Origin: Platycnemis pennipes
Taxonomy: Eukaryota > Arthropoda > Insecta > Odonata > Platycnemididae
Reading direction: 5' to 3'
Assembly (NCBI GenBank): GCA_933228895.1
Contig: OW121853.1
Location: forward strand, 8,314,494-8,378,493
Length of the DNA: 64,000 nucleotides
In this document: piece after piece, positions 1 through 10,378 of the stretch
Position numbering within the stretch: the first letter of the stretch is position 1
Layout of the letters: every line of letters begins with the position of its first letter
Translations under genes and position numbers: made by a program
Notes under the pieces: model-generated
The model's input: only the letters and a program-made list of their open reading frames with translations
What the model was told of the DNA's origin: nothing
The model's database searches: none

Positions 1-610
1 GAACATTATCTTTATACTGTTCACTAACCTTTCTCGGGTCCCTGGAAATACTCCTCTGTTGATCTGACGTCCCACCTCTCAGTCACTACCTTCTTAGAAT
101 TTAGAGTAAAAATAGTGTTATCATATTGTGCACCATTGTATTAATATTCCAATGATTTATTGTTATTGTAATGGTTAATTTATTTCTGGGATGTGGTACA
201 TGTTACAAATAAATGTGATATGTACAAGGTACTGGCAGATGTGATACATGTACAGCAAAAGAATCCACCATGTACTCCATAATATTTCTGTATTATTAAC
301 TATATGTATAAGGTTTTCTCAATATCCAATTTAGAAAGAATATACAAGTATTTTCTTGTTTATTATGATAAACTTTTGTATTGTGTTTATGTTCAATTAA
401 TAATTGTTTGAGCATCCTTAGTATAATCAGGGTAAAATTTGGCTATTAGGTATTTGAGGTAATGTGGGACACATGATTGCGGGGAAAAATAAATTTCAGT
501 GTGGTAATGTGCTACCTTATTGTTGAGTTATGGTAGATAACTCAGTGGTGTATGGTAGATAAAAATAATGAACTTCAATCTTATGAATTTCATTAATAAG
601 AAGTGATGCT
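1..610. other. Unassigned AT-rich flank
   Basis: No coding potential, RNA gene or repeat structure could be recognised. It is the left flank of the copia insertion and ends in one copy of the 5-bp target duplication GTTAG (611-615). Confidence 0.6.
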
Positions 611-615
611 GTTAG

Positions 616-840
616 TGTTAGCGGGAAAGGTTAATACACAACGAACTTTACTATAATTTACGAAGGGACATCGTAGAAAAACGGCCGACTTTAGGCGGGA
701 ACAAATGACTGCTTTATTAACTCAAGCAAGCTACACAAGAGGTGCTGCCACTGGTGGCAGATATGTGTGTTACATTGGCGGGACAATTTCAAAAAACAAA
801 AAATGCACTTCCTTCTTTTCATTCTTTTAACGTTGTCACA
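616..840 (-). repeat. Copia 3' LTR
   Basis: Left LTR, downstream for the minus-strand element. It pairs with 5329-5552. Both begin TGTTAGCGGG in the plus orientation and end in TGTYACA. A minus-strand AATAAA lies in the stretch reading ctttattaac. Confidence 0.93.
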
Positions 841-850
841 CCTCTCCTTT
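841..850 (-). other. Copia polypurine tract
   Basis: Read on the minus strand this is AAAGGAGAGG directly abutting the 3' LTR, the expected place and composition for the plus-strand primer of reverse transcription. Confidence 0.85.
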
Positions 851-910
851 AAAAAACTGAAAAACACATACATATATATACAACCATGACATGAAATTTC
901 ACTATCAGAT

Positions 911-1369
911 TCAATTACTAGGCTCATGCAGGGTTTGTAAACCCATTAAATTCACAATCTTGGCTGTTTGTGGACCAGGAAGGGGTTTTGTGAATATATC
1001 AGCAATATTTTCCTTTGATGGTACATAGTCAATCTGTAACAGATTCTCTCTCACCATCTCTCTAATTAGATGATAATTGACAACAAAGTGCCTACTTCTA
1101 TCATTCACTGCATAGGAATTTGCAATTTGAAGTACCCCTTGATTATCGCATTTGACAAGACACAGCTCTGGTATAAATCCACCTTGACCAAGTTCATTCA
1201 AAAAGGATTTGAGCCAAATTAACTCCGTCACACACTCATACAATGCAATGTACTCTGCATGAGTAGTTGATGAAGCCACGTCTTTGTTTTCTTGACCGCC
1301 ATTCCACAATACCACCTGACAATTGCACACCGTAACCAGTAACAGATCTCCCATCTGCCTTATTTTCAC
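911..1369 (-). pseudogene. Copia RNase H, C-terminal part (frameshifted from pol)
   Basis: C-terminal end of the copia RNase H domain, which degrades the RNA strand during reverse transcription. The motif ASSTTHAEYIAL matches the conserved copia block with the catalytic glutamate, and a histidine/valine-rich end follows before the stop at 911. It overlaps the main pol frame by about 130 bp. The switch lies near 1285-1310, where pol runs into unrelated residues after its WRSRKQ motif while this frame takes up the RNase H signature. One small indel explains the break. The N-terminal residues of this frame upstream of the switch are not real protein. Confidence 0.85.
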
Positions 1370-3797
1370 ACCAATTTGAATCAGAGCAAAACACTATAGG
1401 TTTGTCAGCCTTTGATAAACACAATGAATAATGTTTAGTCTTCTTCAGATACCTAAGAACATGGGTGAGATTGTTCCAATCATCCTTACATGGTGACTCA
1501 CAAAACTGGCTAAGTAGGCAAACCGCATTCGCTATATCTGGGCGAGTGAAACCACTTATATAGAGCAAACAACCTATGGCTTTCCGGTAAACCATTTGAT
1601 TAAAACTCTTACTTTGATCACGTTCAACCTTCATAGCACCGGGATCTAACGGGGAATTTGCACCCTTGCAATCTGCCATGTTAAATTGTTTCAACACTTC
1701 CTCAATATATCTACCTTGGCTTAATCTAAAGGTGTCCCTGGAAGTTCTCTGAATTTTTATTGAAAGCAAGTAGGATACTTCACCTAGATCTTTGGTTTCA
1801 ACATGCCCTGCAAGAAATTCCTTAAATTTTACAACTTCTTCATTTGTACCAACGAGTAGCATGTCATCTACGTACAGTGCAATAAACAAATTTCTCTTTA
1901 TGAATACACATGGTTCACCATGGTTCACATTGTACATAACCTGCAACTGATAGCACATTACAAATATAGTCATACCAATTTTACCGGACTGTTTTAGTCC
2001 GTAAATACTCTTATGTAGCATCAACACACAGTCCTTTGCATTTGAGTACACTGGGTCATCATACATTTTTGGTATCTCCATGAACACCCGTTCCTGTAAG
2101 GTGCTATTCAAGTATGCCCCTACAACATCAATATGGTGTACATCATAATTTAATTCCACTGCTAATGCAAGTAAAACTCTAAGACACTTCTTTGATACCA
2201 CAGGACTATATGCTTCTGAATAATCCAAACCATAAATTTGGCGAAAACCTTGGGCAACCAATCTGGCCTTACATTTTACAAAATTCCCACTACTGTCCCT
2301 CTTAACTGCCAGTACCCACTTACAGCCAATTACATTTTGGTTAGCAGGCCTTTTTACTATCTCCCAAGTACCTTGCCCCTCCAGATTTTGTACTTCAACC
2401 CTCATGGCACCTCTCCACATCTCACTATGTGGGCCTGCAAGTGCCTCTTCTACACAATTTGGTTTATTTATACCCTCACAATTGACTGAAATACAAGATA
2501 CTAAATTGCAACAGATGCATGGTTTACGTGGAACCCTGGGTCTTGTGGTCCTCCGCACTCCATGATCGAGCCACTGCACCGGGTCCAGAACCTCTCCTGG
2601 CTGGCCCTGGGATGGACCAGGATCCTCTCCTGGCTGGCCCTGGGATGGACCAGGATCCTCTCCTGGCTGGCCCTGGGATGGACCAGGATCATCTCCTGGC
2701 TGGCCCTGGGATGGACCAGGATCCTCTCCTGGCTGGACCTGGGATGGACCAGGATCCTCTCCTGGCTGGCCCTGGGATGGACCAGGATCCTCTCCTGGCT
2801 GGACCTGGGATGGACCAGGATCCTCTCCTGGCTGGCCGTGGGATGGGCCAGGATCCACTCCTGGCTGGCCCTGGAATGGGCCAGGATCCTCTCCTGGCTG
2901 ATCCTGGGATGAGCCTGGATCCCATAATTTCCATGTGACGATGTCGTCATCTTCTTCTCTGCTTCCACCCTCAAGGCTAGGGAATACATGTTCATTGAAT
3001 ATGACATCTCTACTAGTCATAACGGTTCTCCTCTCAGTGTCCCACAGCCGATATGCCTTGGTTTGCTCTTGGTAGCCCAGCATTACACATTTCACCGCAC
3101 GCCTGTTCAACTTCCCATCTGCATCCCAGGCATATGCTCTGCAACCAAAGACTCTCAGGTGATTGAGGTCTTCCAAACATAAGTCTCTTCCTTTCCACAA
3201 CTCAATGGGTGCCCTGAAATTCAAGGATGACGTTGGGCACCTATTCTTAACATAGGAGGCCGCCCTAAGGGCTTCACCCCAAAACTTCTTTGGCAAGTTT
3301 GCTCTCAGCAGGAAACATCTCACAATATTCATTATAGACTGGTTGTATCGCTCAGCTTGCCCATTTTGTTGGGGTGAGTAGGGAGCTGATAGTCTCCTGA
3401 CTATCCCTCTTTCCTTTAGGTAGTTGTCGAACTCTCTTGATTTGTATTCTCCCCCATTGTCACTCTGAAACTCCAATATCCTCTCACCAGTTTGTAACTC
3501 CATTTGTCTCTGATACTCTTGGAAGAGGACAAATGCTTCACTCTTATCTTTCATCAATGATACAACAGCCCATTTAGAAAAGTCGTCAATGAAAGTTATA
3601 AAGTATCTGCACCCACCAAAAGTCTCTGGCTGGATCGGCCCGACAACATCCGAGTGGACCCTCTGGAGAATTCTTGAAGTTCGGCTTGTATTTTCTTTAG
3701 GGAAAGGGATCCTCTTCATCTTCCCTACTATACAGGTCTCACAGTCGACGCTTCCATCATCCATCCTCCCACTCTTTAGTGGTCCAATTTTCTTCAT
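1236..3797 (-). pseudogene. Copia pol: integrase, reverse transcriptase and start of RNase H
   Basis: Largest intact piece of the copia polyprotein (853 codons). The tail of the integrase zinc region (DCETC) is followed by the integrase core with acidic residues at D50 (HSDVVGP), D113 (QSDNGGEY) and E149 (NGQAER), a D,D35E spacing. Around residues 291-407 an 11-residue repeat rich in P, G, D and Q sits between integrase and reverse transcriptase. The reverse transcriptase follows (GCKWVLAVKRD, ARLVAQGF, active site YVDD near residue 640), then the start of RNase H (CSDSNW). The WHERLGH pre-integrase motif is in this frame just upstream of 3797, so the first methionine is not a true start. The gag frame joins by a frameshift near 3835-3850. 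Confidence 0.93.
2576..2925 (-). repeat. 33-bp minisatellite inside copia pol
   Basis: About ten tandem 33-bp units encoding the 11-residue repeat GQPGEDPGPSQ and variants. Units starting with G and V alternate in the middle (G,V,G,V), which suggests duplication in 66-bp steps. As 33 is divisible by 3, unit number can change without breaking the frame. It lies in the normally variable linker between integrase and reverse transcriptase. Long open frames on both strands here are a by-product of the repeat. Confidence 0.9.
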
Positions 3798-4888
3798 GAT
3801 GCCATCATGGCGGTGGCCAAGTCGTTCATGCCATATAGCAAAGACACTTTATTTACACGCCTTTTTCTCTCTTCAAGGCTTTGACGAAGGTCAGCTATTA
3901 CAGTCCCATTTAACGTGGAAATGTAATAGAGATAGCCAACACGGAATGTCTTCAAAATAGCCCTCTCACAATTGAATATGGTCCCTACCCCATTATTCAG
4001 TGTGAAGGTCATCCCTTTCTCTTCTAGGACACATAGTGACAGAAAGTTATCTTGTAGTTCTGGGATGTATAATACATCTCTTATCTCTAGATCAAAATTT
4101 CCACACTCTTCCGATACCCTCAGCAGAATGCTTCCCTTGCCAAGAATATGCAATGGTGATCCATTTCCTACAACCACCTTTCCGGACATTTCTTGAAGGT
4201 CAATGAACAGGGACTTGTCACCGGTCATGTGGTCTGAAGCACCACAGTCTAGTAACCAGTAATCAGGTCTACTGTCGACATGTTGCTCGTTTGTACGTAC
4301 ATGCAGTACTTGGTACTCCCTTGTCACCACCGCTGCTTTACCCTTTTCTTGCCCTTTGGTGAATCCGCTAGCCTCCTTTGCCTTCTTAACGATGGGGCAT
4401 ACAAAGGATACATGACCTTCCTCACCACAAACGAAACAAGTCTTAGGTTTCCCTGCCTGTTCAGTCTCGGATGGTTTCTTCTTTTGTCCCTTTTTCTTCC
4501 CAAAGGCAGACTTCACATATTCTGTAGGCTTCTGCTCGGTCTTGAGTAATTTCCTTTCGCTACTAGCGCTACCGTTTGTTTCACTAATCCATTTCTCTTC
4601 CAGGAGTAGTTTGGCTTTCACTTTCTTTGTCGTCAACTGTTCCTCTTCTTTTTCTAAACTTCTTATCAAACCTTCATACTCCTTAGGCAGTCTTATTAGG
4701 TAGATATGTGACAACAGGTTATAAGTTATTTCAATTCCACATTTTCTCACCTTTTTATGGTTTTCCACAATTTTAGCGACGTATTTCTGGACTGATAAGT
4801 CACCTAGTCTCACATTCACTAATTCCCTCAGGAACATTAACTGTTGTAACAAGCCGTAATCTGTACATTTTCCTCCAAGGTTTTCCAA
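3794..4888 (-). pseudogene. Copia gag C-terminal half and protease
   Basis: Gag capsid region followed by a CCHC zinc knuckle (CFVCGEEGHVSFVC, about residues 151-164), which binds template RNA. An aspartic protease follows, with the copia-type active site LDCGASDHMT (about residue 213). The frame then runs into the pre-integrase region. Typical copia elements encode this as one open frame with pol. Here the frame shifts shortly before the WHERLGH motif, so the last residues before the stop at 3794 are out of frame. The upstream join to the rest of gag is broken near 4865. Confidence 0.9.
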
Positions 4889-5192
4889 GCATCACTTGGG
4901 GTGTCACAAACTGCATTGTCGTCCAGAAAGTCATCTTCAACGTTGTTTAGGAGTATGCCCATTGCTACTCCTTCGCATTTCTTCCTTCGTTGAATTTCAT
5001 TTCGTGATGGGGGAATTATTGTTGACTCACCATTACTGTTCGTCTCGTATGTTTCCACATACCCTTCACTGAATCCCAGCACTGGGCTTTTAATAGTAGC
5101 CCCCTCATGCGAATCACCCACGTAAAGTAATTCTCTCTATTTAATTTTGGACATCGTTGCAGTTCCACACTTACTGCATCATTGTCCGCCAT
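4837..5192 (-). pseudogene. Copia gag N-terminal part (two frames)
   Basis: Start of the copia polyprotein. The best start is the methionine whose codon begins at 5192 (MADNDAVSVELQRCPK), since it precedes the conserved copia gag block LNRENYFTWVIRMRGLL. The frame shifts near 5060-5075 to the one covering 5121-4837, where TPSDAWKTLEE is the usual gag motif before the next helix. It shifts again near 4865 into the zinc-knuckle frame. Both breaks look like small indels in a decayed copy. Confidence 0.8.
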
Positions 5193-5313
5193 TTCGAGTC
5201 TTTTTATCCCGCCAAGCCGGTGCACACCACAGGATTTCACACGATATTTCAGGTCTATGCCGTGAAGACGCTGTTATTATCCCTCAAAATTACCAGTGTA
5301 GTATAAATAACCC

Positions 5314-5328
5314 GCTGGGCCCATAACC
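5314..5328 (-). other. Copia primer binding site (internal initiator Met tRNA)
   Basis: The plus strand reads GCTGGGCCCATAACC immediately before the 5' LTR. This is the anticodon-arm sequence of initiator tRNA-Met, so the minus-strand element carries its complement. Drosophila copia uses the same internal site with a cleaved half-tRNA, rather than the tRNA 3' end. Confidence 0.88.
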
Positions 5329-5552
5329 TGTTAGCGGGAAAGGTTAATACACAACGCACTTTACAATAATTTACGGAGGGACATCGTAGAAAAACGGCCA
5401 ACTTTAGGCGGGAACAAATGACTGCTTTATTAACTCAAGCAAGCTACACAAGAGGTGCTGCCGCTGGTGGCAGATATGTGTATTACATTGGCGGGACATT
5501 TCAAAAAACAAAAAATGCACTTCCTTCTTTTCATTCTTTTAAACTTGTTACA
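5329..5552 (-). repeat. Copia 5' LTR
   Basis: Right LTR, upstream for the minus-strand element. It holds the promoter side by position, but I see no convincing TATA box. The target duplication GTTAG follows at 5553-5557. Confidence 0.93.
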
Positions 5553-5557
5553 GTTAG

Positions 5558-6560
5558 TACTGGCCAATAGGAAACCCCCGATTTGAGCAAGTGGGGGAGG
5601 AGGAGGAGGCATTGGTGTGCTGGGTGACAATGAAGCCGGCATGGGGGTGCTTGGGAAAGATAAGCCCTTTTGTATGGCCTCCAATGGAGATACCATGTGC
5701 ATTAAAAATCAAAAAACTATGGAATCATACCTAAATTTCATTGCAGTGGAAGCTGAAGTTCATGATGATACAAGGTTTGACGTCATGAATACAAGGTTTG
5801 AATTCCATCATGGGTTAGGAAAACTGTGCAATTCACAGAAAAGGACGACTTTATGAATTGACAGCTGATGATGATGTGATGCTTTGAAACCATGGTCACA
5901 GGAAAAAAGTTCTCTTTTTCATGGAATTGCATAGTTTTCTTTACTCTATCAACAGTGGCATTTGTTAATCTTCATATTAACCCTTTGGGTGACATACAAC
6001 GATACATACCTATATCGTTGTTTGCTGTGTGTGCTGGAAGTGCCAACAAGGATGTATTGTCATCTATGATGAAGCCTGTCAAAATGGCTCATAAATTAAC
6101 AGTTAATATAACAACAGATTTTTATTGTTGTATATTTACTTTCTAGATCAGAATAAATTAAAAGGAGTAATGAATGAAGATGAGTGAATTTTGAAAAATT
6201 GCATGTCAGCTACACATGAGGTATTCAGAAAAATAAAAGCAGAACGTGTGGGGAACGTTAAAAGAAAGATGAGATGGATTTATAGGTTGAGGGATTGGTG
6301 AAGTTAATTTTGGAAGGGATAATAATGATATAGAGGAAGACTTAGATTTGAGCATTGGAAGCAGATAGTGGAGGACATGTGGATTGTTTTTGGAGGATAG
6401 AGAGTGGGGCTGTCACCAACAACCATATATTTTTTATTGCTGCATATGATAGAGTTTGTAAAATAAAAAGACCATATTATTTTATTGGGTTTTCCGTTGG
6501 TTTATATGGTTTTTCTGTTTTTTGATTCGTCAATTATTTCTCGAGGTATAAGTGGCGAAA
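5558..6560. other. Unassigned region
   Basis: Short open frames occur (for example 5617-5856 and 5892-6146), but none has a recognisable motif or family resemblance. No structured repeat was seen. Confidence 0.5.
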
Positions 6561-6589
6561 AACTGATGTTTTTAACCCTTTCGGAAAAG

Positions 6590-6830
6590 TGGGTGTGGTG
6601 CAACCTCTGATGTATATCGACTTCGTCCAATCACAACTGAGCCCGCGAAGCTACTTCGCCTTATAGCCAAGAGGGGAGACACAGCTGACTCTGCCAATGG
6701 GAGCAGTTGCGACAGCATCTGTGCGAGCAGACCTTCCGAGAACCCCCCTCCACTCCTTTCCCTTGCCCTAAAAGCAGTCAAGGACGGGAGGAAAATGACG
6801 TCAATGATGTCACAGCAGTTTTTTCAGTGG
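6590..6830. promoter_or_regulatory. Possible promoter-like GC-rich patch with a CRE site
   Basis: A short GC-richer island in AT-rich surroundings. It contains a CCAAT motif (gtccaatcac, about 6627-6636) and a perfect CRE/ATF palindrome TGACGTCA at 6795-6802, followed closely by the related half site TGATGTCA. No adjacent gene is visible, so promoter function is only a guess. It could equally be part of an unrecognised repeat. Confidence 0.2.
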
Positions 6831-7750
6831 GCATCACCTTTTGCTTACTTCAATTTTTTATTTATCAGTGAATGGTTGTGGTTAGAAGATTAATTTTTTC
6901 ACTAAAATTCTTTTTTCGTTTCCATCTTAACTATTTCGTGCACAAAATTGAGATTTCGGTTCCAAGTAAACGCCCCCATTGCTGATGGATTTACTGAACT
7001 GAAGAGAGGTAGACCAACGTCCACGAGTATCACAATTAGGAAGCCCTTATGTCCTTGGCTACCAAGATGTGGCCATCATGGTAGCCACCTGACTTCTCAA
7101 ATCAGCTGCCAGTGCCTCCTTCAGTACATTATAACCTTTTTTTTTGCATTTGACCATATGCAATATTAAAAATTTTTAAACTCATGTGTTGACGAAACTT
7201 GGTTGCATGTCAAAGTGAAAACTCATACTTGACGAGTATTGTCTGCTAGCATATAACCATTTATAATGAAAAGAAAGATTTAATGTTTCAGAGTTGACAA
7301 ATGGATGATATGCCGAATCCAAATGACTGGGTGATGACAGCTTGAATCTATCCCACTTGTTGCAATCTCTGTCCTACTTGCGTCTTTGAATTCCATTGCG
7401 CTATGTGCTGAATGTGATGTCACTCTGTGTTGAAGAATAGTCTAACAATCTTATTATCATAAAATGTAATACCACATACTTTTCTGTGGAATATCCATGC
7501 TATTTATGGAATTTTATGTGAAACATTTCTGCTGTTTTTTTTTCAAGTGTTAAAAATCATATTATGATGTTCACACAATGCTAGGATTTCTGCTAGACCT
7601 AGTTTTGTTCATTTTCACCAAATGGAATTTACCATTTTTCCTTGCTGGCTTACAGTTTCTGTGAAATTTATGGAATGTCCATGTTTTGTGGGAGGTCTAG
7701 GAAAATAAGACATACTTTATTGGATTTAGAAAACTTACTGGAGATGCACA
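6831..7750. other. Unassigned region
   Basis: AT-rich, with no gene, RNA or repeat recognised on either strand. Confidence 0.5.
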
Positions 7751-7754
7751 AAGT

Positions 7755-8145
7755 GATGAGATGGAAGGAATACTTGGAATGTTGTGCATTGGAATTAATC
7801 TTGATGTGAAAGTAATTGAAGAGGGAAATTAAGTCAATAATGACGATTTGGGAGCCTCAATCTTAAGATCAGCATTAAACAAGGTGTATGGAATAGATGA
7901 TATTCCTGCCAGGCTAGTTAAAATGCAGGAGAGAAGACCCAGTTATACAAAACCATCTGCAACATGTAGTCTACAGGAGAGATCCCTATTGCCAATAAGA
8001 AGAGGTCCTGGAGCTTTGAAAATTTCAAGACCATGAGCCTGATGACACATTCTTGGAAGATATTGACAAAAATCATCGGTAGAAGAATGGAATGAGGAAT
8101 TCCTGAATAAGGATCGATTTAGATTAAAAAAAAAAGAGAAGCGAT
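7755..8145 (+). pseudogene. Non-LTR (LINE) reverse transcriptase fragment
   Basis: Decayed piece of a LINE reverse transcriptase. The frame starting near 7848 gives GIDDIPARLVK, matching the conserved block (typically K.PGIDGIPAEL) at the start of the RT domain. A second frame from about 8010 gives NFKTMSLMTHSWKILTKII and RRME, the next conserved RT block, then after a stop LNKDRFRFKK, which matches the following Q-F-G-F-R-K block. At least one frameshift and one stop separate them. The active-site FADD region is absent. The clade cannot be told from so short a piece. Confidence 0.75.
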
Positions 8146-8399
8146 TTTTGGCTGTCCACCTTCAAACGTGAGGAGCACAATTCAAAATATTCATTTCACC
8201 AATTGTGATGAAACACTTCAAATATCCAGTCTTTCTTAAATTTGTTTCTTAGATACCATTCTTTAATATATTTTTTACCAATGATGAATAAACAATTGGA
8301 TAATATCCCAAATACTCATCTAGCTGAGAAATATTTAAAAGTATCACAATATGCAACATAGTACAGTGGACTCTCGTTAGCACGTTTTTGTAGGGACCC

Positions 8400-8945
8400 A
8401 GGGGAACAGTAAGGATGGGCAAGAAACTGTTAATTACCTTAACCTGAAAATAACAGGTTATTTTTCTGATCAGGTTAACCTGAGTACTGAACTATTTTTG
8501 TGCTTAACCAAAAAATAACTTTAATATGTTAAATGAAAAATAATGGAAGTCGGCACTCTGTTGGTAGACACTGGTACTACTTGCTCACAAGGCAGCTAAG
8601 TGCAGCAGACAGGACAAAAAAAACTCATTTTATAACCAAATACTCGTAACCTGAACAAAAACCGAAAGCCCACCTTCTGTAGAAGAGGTCAGAAGTAGTT
8701 CAGTAAGCCTGGCTGGTTACAAACCAGTTATAGGTTATATTTTATAAATGAATGCTCATAACCTGAGCGAAATAACCAAAAGCCCACATTATGTAGGAGA
8801 GCCCTGGAACTACTTGCTCCTAAGTCAACTAAGGTAGTATCCTGGTCAGTTAAAAACCGGTTATATTTTATTCATACTCGTAACCGGAGAGGAATAACCG
8901 AAAACCCGTATCCTATCAGAGAATTGTGTAAATAAAAGGTTAATA
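8400..8945. repeat. Diverged tandem repeat, unit about 115-120 bp
   Basis: Three imperfect units are marked by 'actcgtaacctg', 'gctcataacctg' and 'actcgtaaccgg' near 8641, 8753 and 8874. Each is followed by 'gaaagccca' or 'gaaaacccg' and ends in a 'ggttata' stretch. Upstream (8440-8530), short palindromic repeats of taacctg/caggtta occur. No coding capacity. Confidence 0.6.
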
Positions 8946-9776
8946 TTCACTGCTATGATTATACCCAAGGCTCAGTGTTGAAAGTGAAACATTTATGCAT
9001 TGTTTTAATATATGGTGGCAACTGGTGGTCATTTTCAACATACATATCTTCGTGAATATTCTTGGTAGTTACCCAGGCCTTTCAGCGAGGGTTTCACTGA
9101 AACTTGCCAATGTGTGTGGCCCTAGCAAAGTGGGCATTGGGGAAGGGGTTGGCATTCATCCTCTCCCAGAAGTGAAGTGGGTGGGAATTTGGGGGGAGGG
9201 GGGGGAGGCTCGGGAGTGTGATGACGAGGGTGACAGTGCTCTGCAGAAGGAAGATGTCGTGGGAAGAAGAGACAATGTCTCTCCCACCCTCTGAGATATC
9301 GGCACGGGAAAGGATAGAAGCAGCGTGAACAGAAAAAATCAATAAAAGTTGGGAAAATGTAATGCAGATATGAAACTTTTAAAGATTAAAGTAATGTTTC
9401 CTCCATGTGTTTATCCTTGTGTTATAGTACAGGTAGATGTGTATTGTCCATTGATGAAATAACAAATGATGTATTATAATGAGTTACAAATAACTTCGAA
9501 ATCAAACTCAAAGTGATGATTTTTCCCAGGATTATTATAACTTCCATATATATGTATTTGTATTGTAATATCAAAGTATCCACAAAAGTGTTGAAAAATA
9601 TGTTTCGTTGTTATGTGGAATGAATTTTAAAGTAACAATCATTGGCACAAATTAACTGAATAGGTTACCCTAGAAGCCACCAACTGCTCTTTTCACATGT
9701 AATATCATGTTACCATACTCATTTTATTATTTTATGCTGACACATACACCTGATTGAATTCCAAGGTAAGAAGAGT
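8946..9776. other. Unassigned region
   Basis: Contains a G-rich patch near 9185-9205 but no recognisable gene or repeat. It ends at the left target duplication of the Penelope-like element. Confidence 0.5.
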
Positions 9777-9827
9777 TATTGTCAAATTGAGATACTTTCA
9801 GTCGTAACTTTGTGGAAATCCATGACG

Positions 9828-9920
9828 AATAGATTTATTTCAAACTTTTACAAACCACAATATAATGCAAACTCACGACCCGGGTTTCGGCGCTAAGCAC
9901 CATCATCAGGTGAAGTCCCA
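9828..9920 (-). repeat. Penelope terminal repeat, left arm
   Basis: 93 bp, by eye identical to the reverse complement of 10379-10471. It contains the hammerhead ribozyme in the same orientation as the endonuclease remnant. About 40 bp of unique element tail lie between it and the left target duplication. Confidence 0.88.
9872..9914 (-). ncRNA. Hammerhead ribozyme (minus strand copy)
   Basis: Exact inverted copy of the ribozyme at 10385-10427, with the same core and stems. Penelope-like elements are known to carry minimal hammerheads in their terminal repeats, where self-cleavage is thought to process the element RNA. Confidence 0.75.
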
Positions 9921-10058
9921 GGGCGAGACCACTGTATATATACCACAACTGGACTGGAGGGGGGGTGTTGTTGATGAGAAGAGGGTGGGAGGTAATTAGG
10001 AGGTAGACTCGGAGTGTATTGTGGTGGAGGGTGGAGAGATAAGCGGTTATTTGCAGGG

Positions 10059-10378
10059 CTAATGGTAGACCTTGGGTAGAATGGGGGAGGGAGCGTAGGC
10101 AGCGACTGTGTCGAGGATAGGCGAGGAGGCCGGGTACAAATATTCATTTATAACCGAAACCTTCGGGTCATTCACTGCTTTTAAAATCTCGAGTTGCTCG
10201 AGAGAATTCAACTCCCGTCTGTTATTCGAACTATGTAAAATGTCAACAGTAAAATCACTCCGGTGGTCACAGTCTAAAAGATGCTTCGCGAAGTTGCTCT
10301 TGTCGTCGTTGTTCTGTTTAAAAGCATTCAAATGTTCTTTACATCTAATGTTAAAATTCCTGGCCGTTTGAGGCCGTT
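10059..10378 (-). pseudogene. Penelope GIY-YIG endonuclease, C-terminal fragment
   Basis: About 105 codons, open from the truncation point to a stop at 10059. The stretch RNFNIRCKEHLNAFKQ, then NFAKHLLDCDH, DILH and LNSLEQLEILKA is the characteristic C-terminal segment of the Penelope-type endonuclease. There the arginine and the EH pair form part of the GIY-YIG fold, and H..D and LE..EI blocks follow. The GIY and YIG motifs themselves lie upstream and are lost. The frame reads straight into the inverted right arm, where the 8-mer aaacggcc occurs twice at the junction. No start codon belongs to this piece. An enzyme of this family would nick the target to prime reverse transcription, but this fragment cannot. 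Confidence 0.85.

Larger units (their letters stand above)
616..5552 (-). mobile_element. Ty1/copia LTR retrotransposon, full length but decayed
   Basis: A complete copia-type element read on the minus strand. It has two LTRs of about 225 bp (616-840 and 5329-5552), each bounded TG..CA in the plus orientation. The target duplication GTTAG lies at 611-615 and 5553-5557. Next to the 5' LTR is an initiator-Met tRNA primer site, and next to the 3' LTR a polypurine tract. Internal order is gag, protease, integrase, reverse transcriptase, RNase H, the order that separates copia from gypsy. By eye the LTRs differ at about nine positions plus one indel (roughly 95-96% identity), so the insertion is not recent. 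At least four frameshifts break the polyprotein, so this copy should be inactive. Confidence 0.95.

Noticed and set aside
2519..2938. Long open frames on the plus strand (and extra minus frames) across the 33-bp repeats
   Set aside because: A 33-bp repeat without stops is open in several phases. The minus-strand frame that joins integrase to RT is the real one.
5617..5856. 79-codon plus-strand open frame beside the copia element
   Set aside because: No motif, no homology recognised, and length is within chance expectation.
6160..6410. Possible LINE 3' tail (short charged stretches around WKQIVED)
   Set aside because: Too short and frame-broken to separate from chance.
6572..6781. 69-codon minus-strand open frame in the GC-richer patch
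   Set aside because: Composition effect; arginine/serine-rich with no family signature.
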